Shown here: piece by piece, positions 40,534-49,097 of the stretch
Position numbering within the stretch: position 1 is the stretch's first letter
How the letters are laid out: each line of letters begins with the position of its first letter
Origin: DASZZZ01 sp036260375
GTDB taxonomy: Bacteria; Actinomycetota; CADDZG01; WHSQ01
DNA: 64,000 nucleotides
Assembly (NCBI GenBank): GCA_036260375.1
Contig: DASZZZ010000065.1
Location: 1 to 64,000 of the forward strand
Direction: 5' to 3'
The notes under the pieces: model-generated
What the model was told of the DNA's origin: nothing
Databases searched by the model: none
What the model saw: the letters and a program-made list of their open reading frames with translations, nothing else
Made by a program: the position numbers and the translations under genes

Positions 40534-41523
40534 GTGCAGCTACCGACTCAGAAGCGGCTGATGATCTTCTCGGGGACGGCGAACCGTCCGCTCGCCGAGG
40601 AGGTCGCCACGCACCTGGGGATGAAGCTCGGCCTCGTCGAGATCTCGACGTTCTCGGACTCCGAGACCTACGTCCGTTTCTCGGAGTCGGTGCGCGGGTG
40701 CGACGCGTTCGTCATCCAGAGCATGAGCGCGCCGGTCGACCACCACGTCATGGAGCAGCTCATCATGGTCGACGCGTTGCAGCGCGCGTCCGCGAAGCGC
40801 ATCACGGTCGTGGCGCCGTTCTATCCCTACTCGCGTCAAGACAAGAAGACGCGCGGACGGGAGCCGATCACCGCCAAGCTGCTGGCCGACTTCTACGAGG
40901 CCGCCGGCGCCGACCGCATGGTGTCGGTCGACCTCCACACGGGCCAGATACAGGGCTTCTTCAACATCCCGTTCGACCATCTCACCGCGCTGCCGCTGCT
41001 CACGGAGCACTTCTCGCAAGTGCTGCCCGACGACTTCGTGATCGTGTCGCCCGACGCGGGGCGCGTGCGCCTGGCGGAGAAGTGGGTGCAGAACCTCAGC
41101 GAGATCTACGACCTCCACGGACAGGTCGCGTTCCTGCACAAGCGGCGGCGCAGCGACGTGCGCAACGTGAGCGAGACGCTCGCCGTCGTCGGCGACGTCG
41201 ACGGCAAGACGTGCGTCGTCGTCGACGACATGATCGACACCGGCGGGACGCTCGTGAACGGAGCCGAGGCGCTCGCCGCGTCGGGGGCCGCCGAGGTCTA
41301 CGCGGCCGCGACGCACCCGGTGCTGTCCGACCCCGCGACCGACCGCATCAAGAACTCGGTCATCTCGCAGGTCGTCGTCACGAACACGCTGCCGATCCCG
41401 TCCGAGAAGATGCTCGACAAGCTGACGGTCGTCTCGATCGCGCCGCTCATCGCGCAGGCGATCAAGGCGGTGTTCGAGGAGGGCTCGGTCTCCGAGCTGT
41501 TCCACGGCGACAACCAGCCCTGA
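40534..41523 (+). CDS. prs: Ribose-phosphate pyrophosphokinase
   Basis: A 329-residue enzyme that makes PRPP from ribose 5-phosphate and ATP for nucleotide, His and Trp synthesis. FSGTANRPLAEEVA begins the protein; YPYSRQDKKTRGREPITAK is the ATP-binding flexible loop; DLHTGQIQGFF carries metal-binding residues; and VVVDDMIDTGGTLVNGAE is the PRPP-binding signature. GTG 40534 follows GGGGAGG. The order glmU-prs-rplY-pth is the classical Gram-positive arrangement. Confidence 0.96.
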   Translation: MQLPTQKRLMIFSGTANRPLAEEVATHLGMKLGLVEISTFSDSETYVRFSESVRGCDAFVIQSMSAPVDHHVMEQLIMVDALQRASAKRITVVAPFYPYSRQDKKTRGREPITAKLLADFYEAAGADRMVSVDLHTGQIQGFFNIPFDHLTALPLLTEHFSQVLPDDFVIVSPDAGRVRLAEKWVQNLSEIYDLHGQVAFLHKRRRSDVRNVSETLAVVGDVDGKTCVVVDDMIDTGGTLVNGAEALAASGAAEVYAAATHPVLSDPATDRIKNSVISQVVVTNTLPIPSEKMLDKLTVVSIAPLIAQAIKAVFEEGSVSELFHGDNQP

Positions 41524-41543
41524 CGCGGAGCACGGCCCTCGAT

Positions 41544-41573
41544 TTGATGCACCGTCGGGCGGCGGGCCATAAT
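41544..41573 (+). promoter_or_regulatory. Candidate promoter for rplY
   Basis: TTGATG (41544-41549) and CATAAT (41568-41573) are 18 bases apart, in the prs-rplY gap. The -10 matches five of six consensus bases, exceptional for such GC-rich DNA. It would give a leader of about 95 bases that contains the hairpin at 41581-41601. Confidence 0.6.
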
Positions 41574-41580
41574 GGCCGTT

Positions 41581-41601
41581 CGGGCGGGTCGTTCCCGCCC
41601 G
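41581..41601 (+). terminator. Hairpin in the prs-rplY gap
   Basis: Eight-bp perfect stem (41581-41588 with 41594-41601, 5-base loop) lying just past the candidate rplY promoter. It could end the prs transcript, or act within the rplY leader. No T-run follows. Confidence 0.45.
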
Positions 41602-41674
41602 CAGCCCCCGGCCCCCATCCCGGCGCGACGCGCGCCGGCCGGCGGCGGGCAGCCGAGTCGACACGGAGGATCCG

Positions 41675-42361
41675 ATGAGCGAGGTGCACATCAAGGCGGA
41701 GCGCCGCACCGCCACGGGCAAGGGCGCGGCGCGCAAGGCGCGCGCCGCGGGCAAGGTCCCGGCGACGCTCTACGGCGGCGGCGCCGAGGCGGCGTCGATC
41801 GTCGTCGACCGCCGCGAGTTCCTCACCGCGCTCAACACCGACGCCGGCATGAACGTCCTGCTCAACATCCAGATCGACGGCGCGACCGAGCTCGCGCTGA
41901 CGCGCGAGCTGCAGCGCGATCCCGTGCGGGGCACGCTGCTGCACGCCGACTTCGTCAAGGTCGACCGCCGCCAGGAGATCGAGGTCGAGGTCCCGGTGCA
42001 CCTCGTCGGCGAGTCCGCCGGCGTCAAGGAGGGCGGCGCGCTCGAGCACCCGCTCTTCACCGTGCACGTCCGCTGCCTGCCGACCGACGTCCCCGAGGCC
42101 GTCGAGGCCGACGTCTCCGGGCTCGGCATCGGCGACTCGCTGCGCGTCGGCGACCTCGCCGAGGACCGTTCGTTCACCATCCTCAACGACCCGGAGGAGG
42201 TCGTCGCGGTCGTGTCGGCGCCGATCTCCGAGGAGCAGCTCGCCGCGCTCGAGGCGGGGGCCGGCCAGCCGGCCGGGGAAGTGGGCGACGAGGCGGCCGA
42301 GCCGGTCGAGGCGACCGACGAAGGTCCCGAGGTGGCCGAGGAGCCGGCCGCCGAGGGCTAG
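41675..42361 (+). CDS. rplY: 50S ribosomal protein L25/Ctc-type
   Basis: A 228-residue two-domain (TL5/Ctc-type) L25 that binds 5S rRNA. The N-terminal ~95 residues are the L25 domain (AERRTATGKGAARKARAAGK, then HADFVKVDRRQEIEVEVPVHL), and the rest is the TL5 C-terminal beta domain. A final acidic tail of ~30 residues (EATDEGPEVAEEPAAEG) is probably disordered. ATG 41675 has GGAGG upstream. In Bacillus subtilis the homologue is the general stress protein Ctc; a private promoter and hairpin upstream suggest separate control from prs here. pth follows 5 bases after. Confidence 0.94.
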   Translation: MSEVHIKAERRTATGKGAARKARAAGKVPATLYGGGAEAASIVVDRREFLTALNTDAGMNVLLNIQIDGATELALTRELQRDPVRGTLLHADFVKVDRRQEIEVEVPVHLVGESAGVKEGGALEHPLFTVHVRCLPTDVPEAVEADVSGLGIGDSLRVGDLAEDRSFTILNDPEEVVAVVSAPISEEQLAALEAGAGQPAGEVGDEAAEPVEATDEGPEVAEEPAAEG

Positions 42362-42366
42362 GCCCC

Positions 42367-42978
42367 GTGGCGCCGTGGCGCCGGTCGGGCGCGTCCGCGT
42401 CCGGCGACCGGTGGATCGTCGTCGGGCTCGGCAACCCGGGTGAGCGCTACGCGGACACCCGCCACAACGCGGGCGCGCGCGTAGTGGACGTCCTTCTCGA
42501 GCGCGCCGGCGCCTCGCTCAAGCGCCACAAGAGCGGCTGCCTCGTCGCCGAGGTGGCGCTCGCGGGCGAACGCGCCGTGCTGGCGCGGCCGGTGTCGTAC
42601 ATGAACGACTCCGGCGGGCCGGTGCGCGCGCTCGCGTCGTGGTACAAGGCGCCGTCCGAGCGCGTCGTCGTCGTGCACGACGAGATCGACCTGCCGTTCG
42701 GAGCCGTGCGCGTCAAGGCCGGCGGCGGGACGGCGGGGCACAGGGGCCTCGACTCGATCGTCGCCCACCTCGGCACGAAGGACTTCGTGCGCGTGCGCGT
42801 CGGCGTCGGACGGCCACGCGGCGCGCGCGACGCGGTCGACCACGTCCTCGCGGGGTTCTCGTCGTCCGAGCGCAAGGAGCTGCCCGACCTCCTGGAACGC
42901 TCCGCCGACGCGGTCGAGCGCATCCTCGAGGCGGGGGCGGAGCGGGCGATGAACGAGTTCAACACCCGCGCCGGCTGA
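42367..42978 (+). CDS. pth: Peptidyl-tRNA hydrolase
   Basis: A 203-residue enzyme that frees tRNA from peptidyl-tRNA dropped by ribosomes. VVGLGNPGERYADTRHNAG contains the catalytic His and the Asn, PVSYMNDSGGPV and VVVHDEIDLPFG hold further active-site residues, and GGTAGHRGLDSI is a family signature. GTG 42367 lies 5 bases after the rplY stop. The N-terminal WRRSGASASGDR extension of about 12 residues is atypical, so translation could start slightly later, although no better start codon is seen. Confidence 0.94.
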   Translation: MAPWRRSGASASGDRWIVVGLGNPGERYADTRHNAGARVVDVLLERAGASLKRHKSGCLVAEVALAGERAVLARPVSYMNDSGGPVRALASWYKAPSERVVVVHDEIDLPFGAVRVKAGGGTAGHRGLDSIVAHLGTKDFVRVRVGVGRPRGARDAVDHVLAGFSSSERKELPDLLERSADAVERILEAGAERAMNEFNTRAG

Positions 42979-43032
42979 GCCGAACCGCTGCGACGACCGC
43001 CTGGATCTTCGACGGCGGAGCGGCGTTCCGGC

Positions 43033-43080
43033 TTGACGGTGAGTGAGCGCTCACTTTATCGTGAGTGGGCACTCACTCAC
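43033..43080 (+). promoter_or_regulatory. Promoter with two nested palindromic operators for the TetR regulator
   Basis: TTGACG (43033-43038) and TATCGT (43057-43062) form an 18-base-spaced promoter. A perfect 14-base palindrome, AGTGAGCGCTCACT (43042-43055), fills the spacer, and GTGAGTG-GG-CACTCAC (43061-43076) overlaps the -10 and start point. The half-site TGAGNG/CNCTCA recurs. Binding by the TetR protein encoded 13 bases downstream would block transcription, so this is a strong candidate for an autoregulatory operator. Confidence 0.75.
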
Positions 43081-43092
43081 GGAAGGGACGGG

Positions 43093-43734
43093 ATGGCTCC
43101 GGCGCAGGAGACCCGCTCGCAGATCGTGGCCGCGGCCGCGCACGTCATGCAGACGTGCGGGCTGTCGGGCGCTACAACGAAGGAGATCGCGCGCGCCGCG
43201 GGGTGCGCCGAGGGCACGCTGTACAAGCACTTCCCCGACAAGGAGGCGCTGTTCGTCTCGGTGATGCGCGAGCGCGTCGGCGCGCGCGTCGCGCCGCTCG
43301 TCCGGCTCCCCGAGCGCGCCGGCACCCGTTCGGTGCGCCGGAACCTGGAGGAAGTGGTGCGAACCGCGCTCGACTTCTTCCGCGAGCTCATGCCGTTGCA
43401 GTCGGCGATGTACGCGAACCCGTCGCTGCTCGCCGCACAGCGCAAGGCGATGAAGGAACGGGGCTTCGGCCCCCACGTCGTCATCGCGGCGATCGCGGAG
43501 TACGTGCGCCGCGAGCAGCGTCTCGGACGCGTCCGGCGCGGCGCGCACCCGGAGGTGATTGCGACGCTCCTGATGGGCGGTTGCTACAACTACCTGTTCG
43601 TGCGCGACTTCACCGGCGACGACGGCTTCGTGCCCGAGGACAAGTTCGTGGACGGAACCGTCAAGACGATCATGGCGGCGCTGTCGGTCGACGCGCCGCG
43701 CTCGAAGGGCAACTCGAAGGGGAAGGAGCACTGA
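43093..43734 (+). CDS. TetR-family transcriptional regulator
   Basis: A 213-residue repressor-type protein. Residues 7-55 are the TetR helix-turn-helix (SQIVAAAAHVMQTCGLSGAT, then CAEGTLYKHFPDKEALFVSV). The remainder is a helical ligand-binding and dimerisation domain. ATG 43093 follows GGAAGGGA; the in-frame upstream stretch lies in the operator region. The stop overlaps the start of the ABC ATPase gene (TGATG), so repressor and exporter are one operon controlled by the palindromes at 43042-43076. The inducer is probably an exported compound, not identifiable from the sequence. Confidence 0.93.
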   Translation: MAPAQETRSQIVAAAAHVMQTCGLSGATTKEIARAAGCAEGTLYKHFPDKEALFVSVMRERVGARVAPLVRLPERAGTRSVRRNLEEVVRTALDFFRELMPLQSAMYANPSLLAAQRKAMKERGFGPHVVIAAIAEYVRREQRLGRVRRGAHPEVIATLLMGGCYNYLFVRDFTGDDGFVPEDKFVDGTVKTIMAALSVDAPRSKGNSKGKEH

Positions 43735-44735
43735 TGCAGCCGACACCGCGCTCGGACGAGCGCCGGCCGCCGATCGCGGCCGAGGGCCTCGTGCGCCGTT
43801 TCGGCGACGTCGAGGCCGTCGCCGGTATCGACCTGCGCGTCGACGACGGCGAGATCTTCGGCTTCCTGGGGCCCAACGGCGCGGGCAAGTCGACCACGGT
43901 TCGCATGCTCACGACGCTGCTCAAGCCCACCGCGGGCCGGGCGTTCGTCGCCGGGCACGACGTCGTGCGCGCGCCCGACGCGGTGCGCCGCTCGATCGGC
44001 GTCGCGCTCCAGGACGCGGCGATCGACCCGCTCATGACCGGGCGCGAGCTGCTGCGGCTGCAGGCGGTCCTGTTCGGCATCGACCGGGGCTCGGCGCGCC
44101 GGCGCGAGCAGGAGCTGCTCGAGACCGTCGGCCTGACTGCGGCCGCGGACCGGCGCGTCGGCACGTACTCGGGCGGCATGCGCCGCCGCCTCGACCTCGC
44201 GCTGGCGCTCGTGCACGCTCCGGTCGTGCTGTTCCTCGACGAGCCGACGACCGGACTCGACCCGAACTCGCGCGTCGCGCTGTGGGACGAGGTGCGCCGG
44301 CTCAACCGCGAGTCGGGGACGACGGTGTTCCTGACGACGCAGTACATGGAGGAGGCCGACCAGCTCGCGGGACGCATCGCGATCATCGACGACGGGCGCA
44401 TCGTCGCGGAGGGCACGCCCGCGCGCCTCAAGGCGCGCGTCGGCGACCCGACGCTGCGCGTCGCTCTAGCGTCGGCCGACGACCGCGTCGAGGCCGAACG
44501 CGTGCTGCTCGACTTCGGGGCGCCGGCCCCCGACGCCGCCGGCTACGTCGCGGTGCGCCTGTCGGGCGGCGCGCAGCGCGTCGGCGCGGTCGCGCGCGCG
44601 CTCGACGACGCGCGCGTCGAGGTCGAAGGCCTCGAGCTGCACACCCCGACGCTCGACGACGTGTTCCAGATCGCCACGGGCCGAAGGCTCGAGGGCGCCG
44701 AGGCCGAGCCTGCGACGGAACGAGCGGCGCGATGA
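43734..44735 (+). CDS. ABC-2 exporter ATPase (DrrA-like)
   Basis: A 333-residue ATPase subunit. Walker A GPNGAGKSTTVRML near 46, signature TYSGGMRRRLDLALALV near 144, Walker B VVLFLDEPTTGLDP near 163, and TTQYMEEADQLA after it. The C-terminal ~80 residues form the DrrA-type extension that ends with LEGLELHTPTLDDVF. This is the daunorubicin-exporter class (DrrA/CcmA-like). ATG 43734 overlaps the tetR stop, and its stop overlaps the permease start by 4 bases. Confidence 0.94.
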   Translation: MQPTPRSDERRPPIAAEGLVRRFGDVEAVAGIDLRVDDGEIFGFLGPNGAGKSTTVRMLTTLLKPTAGRAFVAGHDVVRAPDAVRRSIGVALQDAAIDPLMTGRELLRLQAVLFGIDRGSARRREQELLETVGLTAAADRRVGTYSGGMRRRLDLALALVHAPVVLFLDEPTTGLDPNSRVALWDEVRRLNRESGTTVFLTTQYMEEADQLAGRIAIIDDGRIVAEGTPARLKARVGDPTLRVALASADDRVEAERVLLDFGAPAPDAAGYVAVRLSGGAQRVGAVARALDDARVEVEGLELHTPTLDDVFQIATGRRLEGAEAEPATERAAR

Positions 44736-45508
44736 CGGCCGCCGCGGCGCAGTACGCGGCGCTGAGCCGCCGCGCGATCGTCAACACCGTTCGCCAGCCG
44801 ACGTCGATCGTGCCGTCGCTGGTGTTCCCGCTGCTGTTCGCCGCGCTCAGCTCCGCGGCCCTCGATCGCTCGACCGTGCTGCCGGGCTTTCCTCCGGTCG
44901 ACTCGTTCCTGCAGTTCCTGATCTCGACGACGATCGTGCAGGGTGCGCTGTTCGGGGCGATCGCGGCGGGCTCCGACATGGCGACCGACATCGAGGGCGG
45001 CTTCTTCGAGCGTCTCGTCGCATCGCCGGTCGCGCGCACGTCGATCCTCGTGGGCCGCGTCATGGGTTCGGCGATGCTCGGCTTCTGCCAGGCGTGGCTG
45101 TTCATCGGCGTCGCGACGGTGTTCGGCGTCGACATCGAGGGCGGTTTCGTCGCGATGTTGATGATCGCGATCGTCACGTCGACCGTCGCCGCGGCGATCG
45201 GCGCGATATCCGTGTCGTTCGCCCTCCGGACGGGCTCCGTCGAGGCGGTGCAGGGCAGCTTCCCGCTGCTGTTCGTGATGCTGTTCGTGTCCAGCGCGTT
45301 CTTCCCGCGCGACCTCATGAACGGCTGGTTCAAGACCGTCGCCGACCTCAACCCGCTGTCGCACCTCATCGAGGGGCTCAGGACCCAGGTGATCGCGGGC
45401 GTCGACGTCGGCGACTGGCTCGTGTCGCTCGGGGTCGCGGCCGGCTTGTTCGCCGTCGGGATCGCGGCCGCGTCGCTCGCGCTGCGGCGCCGTCTGAGCG
45501 CGCCATGA
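44732..45508 (+). CDS. ABC-2 exporter permease, first subunit
   Basis: A 258-residue membrane subunit with about six hydrophobic helices (for example IVPSLVFPLLFAALSSAAL). DMATDIEGGFFERLVASPVA is the conserved coupling region of DrrB-type permeases, and FVMLFVSSAFFPRDLMNGWF matches the family's later motif. ATG 44732 overlaps the ATPase stop as ATGA. The paired second permease indicates a heterodimeric membrane channel. Confidence 0.93.
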   Translation: MTAAAAQYAALSRRAIVNTVRQPTSIVPSLVFPLLFAALSSAALDRSTVLPGFPPVDSFLQFLISTTIVQGALFGAIAAGSDMATDIEGGFFERLVASPVARTSILVGRVMGSAMLGFCQAWLFIGVATVFGVDIEGGFVAMLMIAIVTSTVAAAIGAISVSFALRTGSVEAVQGSFPLLFVMLFVSSAFFPRDLMNGWFKTVADLNPLSHLIEGLRTQVIAGVDVGDWLVSLGVAAGLFAVGIAAASLALRRRLSAP

Positions 45509-45522
45509 GGAGGGAGGCAACG

Positions 45523-46290
45523 ATGACTTCGTCCGCGCGCGTCGCGTGGGGCGTCGCGCGGCGCAGCCTGATGCTGATCCCGCGGCTGCCGTCGACGTTC
45601 GTCCCGTCGCTCGTCATGCCGCTGTTTTTCACGATCGCGCTGTCGGGCGCGTTCGCAGGGCTCGTCGCCCTGCCCGGTTTCCCGGCCGAGAAGGCGATCG
45701 ACTGGTTCGTGTCGCTGAACGTCGTGCAGGGAGCCGCGTTCGCCGGGGTGACGACCGGCATGGGCGTCGCGCGCGACCTCCAGAGCGGTTTCTACGACCG
45801 GCTCCTGGCGAGCCCCGCGTCGCGCGCGTCGCTGCTCGCGGGGCCGCTGCTGGCCGCGCTGCTGCGCGGATTCATCCCGATCGTGTTGCTGCTCGTCGTC
45901 GCCGTCGTCGGCGGCGCCCACTTCTACGGCGGAGCGCTCGGCGTCGTGACGCTCGTCGTCGCGGCCCTCGGTATCGCGGTCGTCGCAGGCGCGTGGGCGG
46001 TCGGGCTCGCGCTGCGCTTCAAGACCCAGCAGGCCGCGCCGTTGATGCAGACCGGCATCTTCCTGTCGATCTTTCTCTCGACCGCGCAGATGCCGCTCGA
46101 CCTCCTGACCGGGTGGCTCCACGCGGTCGCGCGCGTGAACCCGATGACGAACGTGCTCGCGCTCGCGCGTCAGGGGTTCCTCGGCGAGGTCGCGTGGTCG
46201 ACGACGTGGCCCGGCCTCGTCGCGCTCGCCGGCATGTTCGCGGTGCTGCTCGCGTTCGCGGCGCGCGGCATGCAGAAAGTGGTGCCGTAG
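45523..46290 (+). CDS. ABC-2 exporter permease, second subunit
   Basis: A 255-residue paralogue of the preceding permease: about six hydrophobic helices, with GVARDLQSGFYDRLLASPAS as the coupling motif and STAQMPLDLLTGWLHAVARV near the end. ATG 45523 follows AGGGAGG; an in-frame ATG at 45505 lacks such a site. It ends the tetR-ATPase-permease-permease operon, with a hairpin at 46318-46339 after it. Substrate unknown; this class often exports drugs. Confidence 0.93.
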   Translation: MTSSARVAWGVARRSLMLIPRLPSTFVPSLVMPLFFTIALSGAFAGLVALPGFPAEKAIDWFVSLNVVQGAAFAGVTTGMGVARDLQSGFYDRLLASPASRASLLAGPLLAALLRGFIPIVLLLVVAVVGGAHFYGGALGVVTLVVAALGIAVVAGAWAVGLALRFKTQQAAPLMQTGIFLSIFLSTAQMPLDLLTGWLHAVARVNPMTNVLALARQGFLGEVAWSTTWPGLVALAGMFAVLLAFAARGMQKVVP

Positions 46291-46317
46291 GACGCCGTGG
46301 CGAGCGCCGGCGCGGCG

Positions 46318-46339
46318 GGCCGTTCACGCCGTGACGGCC
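46318..46339. terminator. Bidirectional hairpin between the exporter operon and azlD
   Basis: GGCCGTTCAC and GTGACGGCC pair across GCC with one bulged base. It lies between convergent stops (46290 and 46341) and could terminate both operons. Confidence 0.5.
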
Positions 46340-46671
46340 TAGAGGGCGCCTCTGAGCAGGGCCATGGCGACGACGCCCGTGACGACGGTGCCGACGAGGC
46401 TGCGGGTGAACGCCGCGACCGCGAGCGGCGGCACGATCGCGATCGGCGCGAGGTTGTCGGGCGGCATGACGACCTCGCCCGACGGGACGACGACCTCCTG
46501 TGCGAGGAGCGCGGCGAGCACGGAGATCGGCACGAGCCCGAGCCACCGCAGGGCCCATTCCGGGAGACGGATGCGCTGCAGCAGCAGCATCGGCGCCACG
46601 CGCGGGATCAGCGTCACGACCCCCGCCCCGGCGATGACGAGGAGGATCTCCGGCCTCACCTCGACGTCCAC
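46339..46671 (-). CDS. azlD: AzlD-type branched-chain amino acid exporter subunit
   Basis: A 110-residue membrane protein with three to four helices. PEILLVIAGAGVVTLIPRVA and the end VPPLAVAAFTRSLVGTVVTG match the AzlD (LivM/YgaH) family, the small partner of AzlC. GTG 46671 lies inside the azlC reading frame with a 16-base overlap, so the two are coupled. A substrate such as branched-chain amino acids is inferred from Bacillus subtilis AzlCD. Confidence 0.9.
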   Translation of the reverse strand: MDVEVRPEILLVIAGAGVVTLIPRVAPMLLLQRIRLPEWALRWLGLVPISVLAALLAQEVVVPSGEVVMPPDNLAPIAIVPPLAVAAFTRSLVGTVVTGVVAMALLRGAL

Positions 46672-47357
46672 GCAACTCCCACGCTCGCGGCGACGACGGT
46701 CGCCGTCATGACGTTCCAGTTGCCCGGCACGAGCAGCTTCACGCCGACGGCGACGACCGCCGCGACCAGCGCGATGCCCGTCCCCTTGCGCACCGATGCC
46801 GAGCCGGCGAGGTTGAGCACGAGGAGCGCCGCGAACATCGACGCCAGCGCGAAGTCGAGGCCGAGCGCCTCGGGATCCGGAAGCGCCTGCCCGAAGACGC
46901 CGCCGGCCACGTTGGCTACGACCCACGTCGTGTAGGCGGTGAGGTTGAGCCCGAGCATCCACGAGCCCTTGTCGTGCGCGCGCTCGAGTCCAGCCGACGC
47001 GACCGCGAACGTCTCGTCCGTGAGCTGCGCGCCGAGCAGGAAGCTCTTCGCCGGCGGCTCGTCGCGGAAGTGCGGGCTGAGAGCCGCGCTGAGCAGCAGG
47101 TGCCGCAGGTTGACGAAGAAGACGGTGACGGTGATCGCCGCCGCGGCGCTGCCCGCTGCGAGCATGCCGGCGGTCACGAACTGGGCCGAGCCCGCGTAGA
47201 GGATGCACGCCAGCAGCAGGATCTCGAGGATCGTCATGCCGACGGAACGCTCCACGACCCCGGCCGCGAAACCGATCCCGAGATAGCCGAGCACGACGGG
47301 GAACGCGGCGCGCGCTCCCTCGAGCGCGCTGGAGCGCCGGGGAGTCGTCGCGCTCAC
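46656..47357 (-). CDS. azlC: AzlC-type branched-chain amino acid exporter
   Basis: A 233-residue membrane protein of the AzlC family. FPVVLGYLGIGFAAGVVER and the motif CILYAGSAQFVTAGMLAAG near residue 45 are typical, as is FFVNLRHLLLSAALSP. It exports branched-chain amino acids in characterised members. The GTG start at 47357 is assumed from the frame; no ribosome-binding site is obvious. The gene is divergent from the membrane glycosyltransferase, and a 16-base overlap joins it to azlD. Confidence 0.91.
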   Translation of the reverse strand: MSATTPRRSSALEGARAAFPVVLGYLGIGFAAGVVERSVGMTILEILLLACILYAGSAQFVTAGMLAAGSAAAAITVTVFFVNLRHLLLSAALSPHFRDEPPAKSFLLGAQLTDETFAVASAGLERAHDKGSWMLGLNLTAYTTWVVANVAGGVFGQALPDPEALGLDFALASMFAALLVLNLAGSASVRKGTGIALVAAVVAVGVKLLVPGNWNVMTATVVAASVGVAWTSR

Positions 47358-47519
47358 GGCGCCGCGTCGAGCGCGCGCTTCGACATCGCGCCACGGTACC
47401 CAACGATCGGCGTCACGACGCGCGGGGCCGGCCGGCACGGCGCGACGCCGGCGGGCCGTGGCCACCCGACGCGACCCCCCACGGTGTCGTCCCCGTCCGT
47501 CGATGAGTACGCTGGTCGG

Positions 47520-49040
47520 ATGACGGAGACCGGCGCGCGCGCCGCGCCCGCGCCCTCTCGCGCGCGCTCGATCGGAGTTCCCGCGTGGGCACCGGTCGCG
47601 GGCGTGACGGCGCTCGCCGCGGTGCTCGCGTTCGCGCTCATCGGCGACAAGAGCGTGTGGCTCGACGAGGCGTTCTCGATCGGCGTCGCGCAGTCGACGT
47701 GGGCCGAGCTGTGGGACGTCGTCACGACGCGTCAGGCCAACATGAGCCCGTTCTACGTGCTGCTCAAGCTGTGGAGCCCGGTCGGCGACTCCGAGGCCGC
47801 GGTGCGCGCGCTGCCGGCCGTGCTCGCGGTCGCGTCCGTGCCGCTCGTGTACGTGCTCGCGCGGCGCGCGTTCGGGACGGTCGTCGCCGTCGTAGCGGCG
47901 GTGCTCCTGGTCGTCAACGCCTTCTTCGTCCAGTACGCGCAGGAGGTGCGCGGCTACTCGATGGTGCTCCTGCTCGTCACCGCGGCGACGTACCTGCTGG
48001 TCGTCGCGGTCGAGGCGGGGGGGCCGCGCTCGTGGACGGCGTACGCGCTCGTCGCGGCGCTGTCCGTCTACGTGCACTTCTTCGCCGCGTTCGTGCTGCT
48101 CGCCCATCTCGTCGCGCTGCCGTTCGCCCCGCGCGTTCGGTGGCGGCGCGCCATCGGCGCGTTCGCCGGCATCGCGGTGCTCGTCGCGCCCCTCGCGCTC
48201 TTCGTCGCGACGCGCGACGTCGGGCAGATCGACTGGATCCCGGAGCCGACGGTGAAGGTCGTGTACGCCGCGCTCGAAGACGTGACGGGCGGAGGGGGCC
48301 CGCTCCCGTTCGCCGCCTACGCCGTCGCCGCCGCGGCAGGTGCGGTCGTCGCGGCGCGCGCTCTGCGCGACCGCGTCGCGCGCTGGCGCCACGTGCTCGT
48401 CGTCGCGTGGGCCGCCCTGCCCGTCGCGCTGAGCCTCGCGCTGTCGCTCGCCGGAAAGCCGATGTTCGTGTCCAAGTACCTCATCGTCGCCCTTCCCGGG
48501 ATCGTGATCCTCGCCGCGCTTGGGATCGCGGCGCTGCGGCGCCCTGCGTTCGTCGCCGGCGCGGCCGCTCTGCTCGTCGCGCTGTCGGGGCTGGGCCTGT
48601 ACGACTGGTACGGGCGCTACGAGAAGGACGACTGGCGCGGCGCGTCGGCGTTCGTGATGCAACGCGTCGAGCGCGGCGACGGCATCGTCTTCTACAACGC
48701 GCGCGAGCGACGCGGGTTCGAGTACTACGTCGTCGCCCGGGACGACGAGGAGCGCGCGCCGAAGCCGATCTACCCGCGCCAGCGGTGGGGCGAGCTCGAG
48801 GCCGAGCAGCCCAAGCCCGGCAAGCTCGACTTCCGGTGGCTCGCTCGGCAGGTCGGTGCCCGCCGGCGCGTGTGGCTCGTTCTGTCGCACGAGGGCCGGA
48901 CGCGCAACAGCCGGAGGACCGCGGCGCGTATTGCAGCCACGATCGAGGACGAGGGACTGCGCGCGCTCGACGACGCCCACTTCACGCGCATCGACGTGCG
49001 CCTCTACGAGCAGCGGCTGCATCCCGAGATCGAGGAGTAG
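47520..49040 (+). CDS. Polytopic membrane glycosyltransferase (GT-C, ArnT/PMT_2-like)
   Basis: A 506-residue membrane protein with about ten hydrophobic helices and a C-terminal soluble part of ~150 residues. The first outside loop has KSVWLDEAFSIGVAQ, in which Asp-Glu fits the catalytic acidic pair of GT-C mannosyltransferases; FFVQYAQEVRGYSMVLLL is the conserved region of the PMT_2/DUF2723-like group. It probably transfers a sugar from a polyprenyl donor to an envelope acceptor. ATG 47520 lies 6 bases after TACGCT (47508-47513), a leaderless arrangement. Confidence 0.88.
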   Translation: MTETGARAAPAPSRARSIGVPAWAPVAGVTALAAVLAFALIGDKSVWLDEAFSIGVAQSTWAELWDVVTTRQANMSPFYVLLKLWSPVGDSEAAVRALPAVLAVASVPLVYVLARRAFGTVVAVVAAVLLVVNAFFVQYAQEVRGYSMVLLLVTAATYLLVVAVEAGGPRSWTAYALVAALSVYVHFFAAFVLLAHLVALPFAPRVRWRRAIGAFAGIAVLVAPLALFVATRDVGQIDWIPEPTVKVVYAALEDVTGGGGPLPFAAYAVAAAAGAVVAARALRDRVARWRHVLVVAWAALPVALSLALSLAGKPMFVSKYLIVALPGIVILAALGIAALRRPAFVAGAAALLVALSGLGLYDWYGRYEKDDWRGASAFVMQRVERGDGIVFYNARERRGFEYYVVARDDEERAPKPIYPRQRWGELEAEQPKPGKLDFRWLARQVGARRRVWLVLSHEGRTRNSRRTAARIAATIEDEGLRALDDAHFTRIDVRLYEQRLHPEIEE

Positions 49041-49049
49041 CGCCTGCCT

Positions 49050-49065
49050 CCTACCGTGCGGTAGG
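49050..49065 (+). promoter_or_regulatory. Palindromic operator candidate before the esterase operon
   Basis: CCTACCG-TG-CGGTAGG is a 16-base palindrome with perfect 7-base arms, in the gap before the leader ORF. Its TACCG/CGGTA half-sites resemble those of many TetR-type regulators. A TTATCG -10-like sequence follows. No regulator gene lies adjacent. Confidence 0.5.
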
Positions 49066-49097
49066 TTATCGAGAAGCCCCCCGATCGGAAGGAGCCC

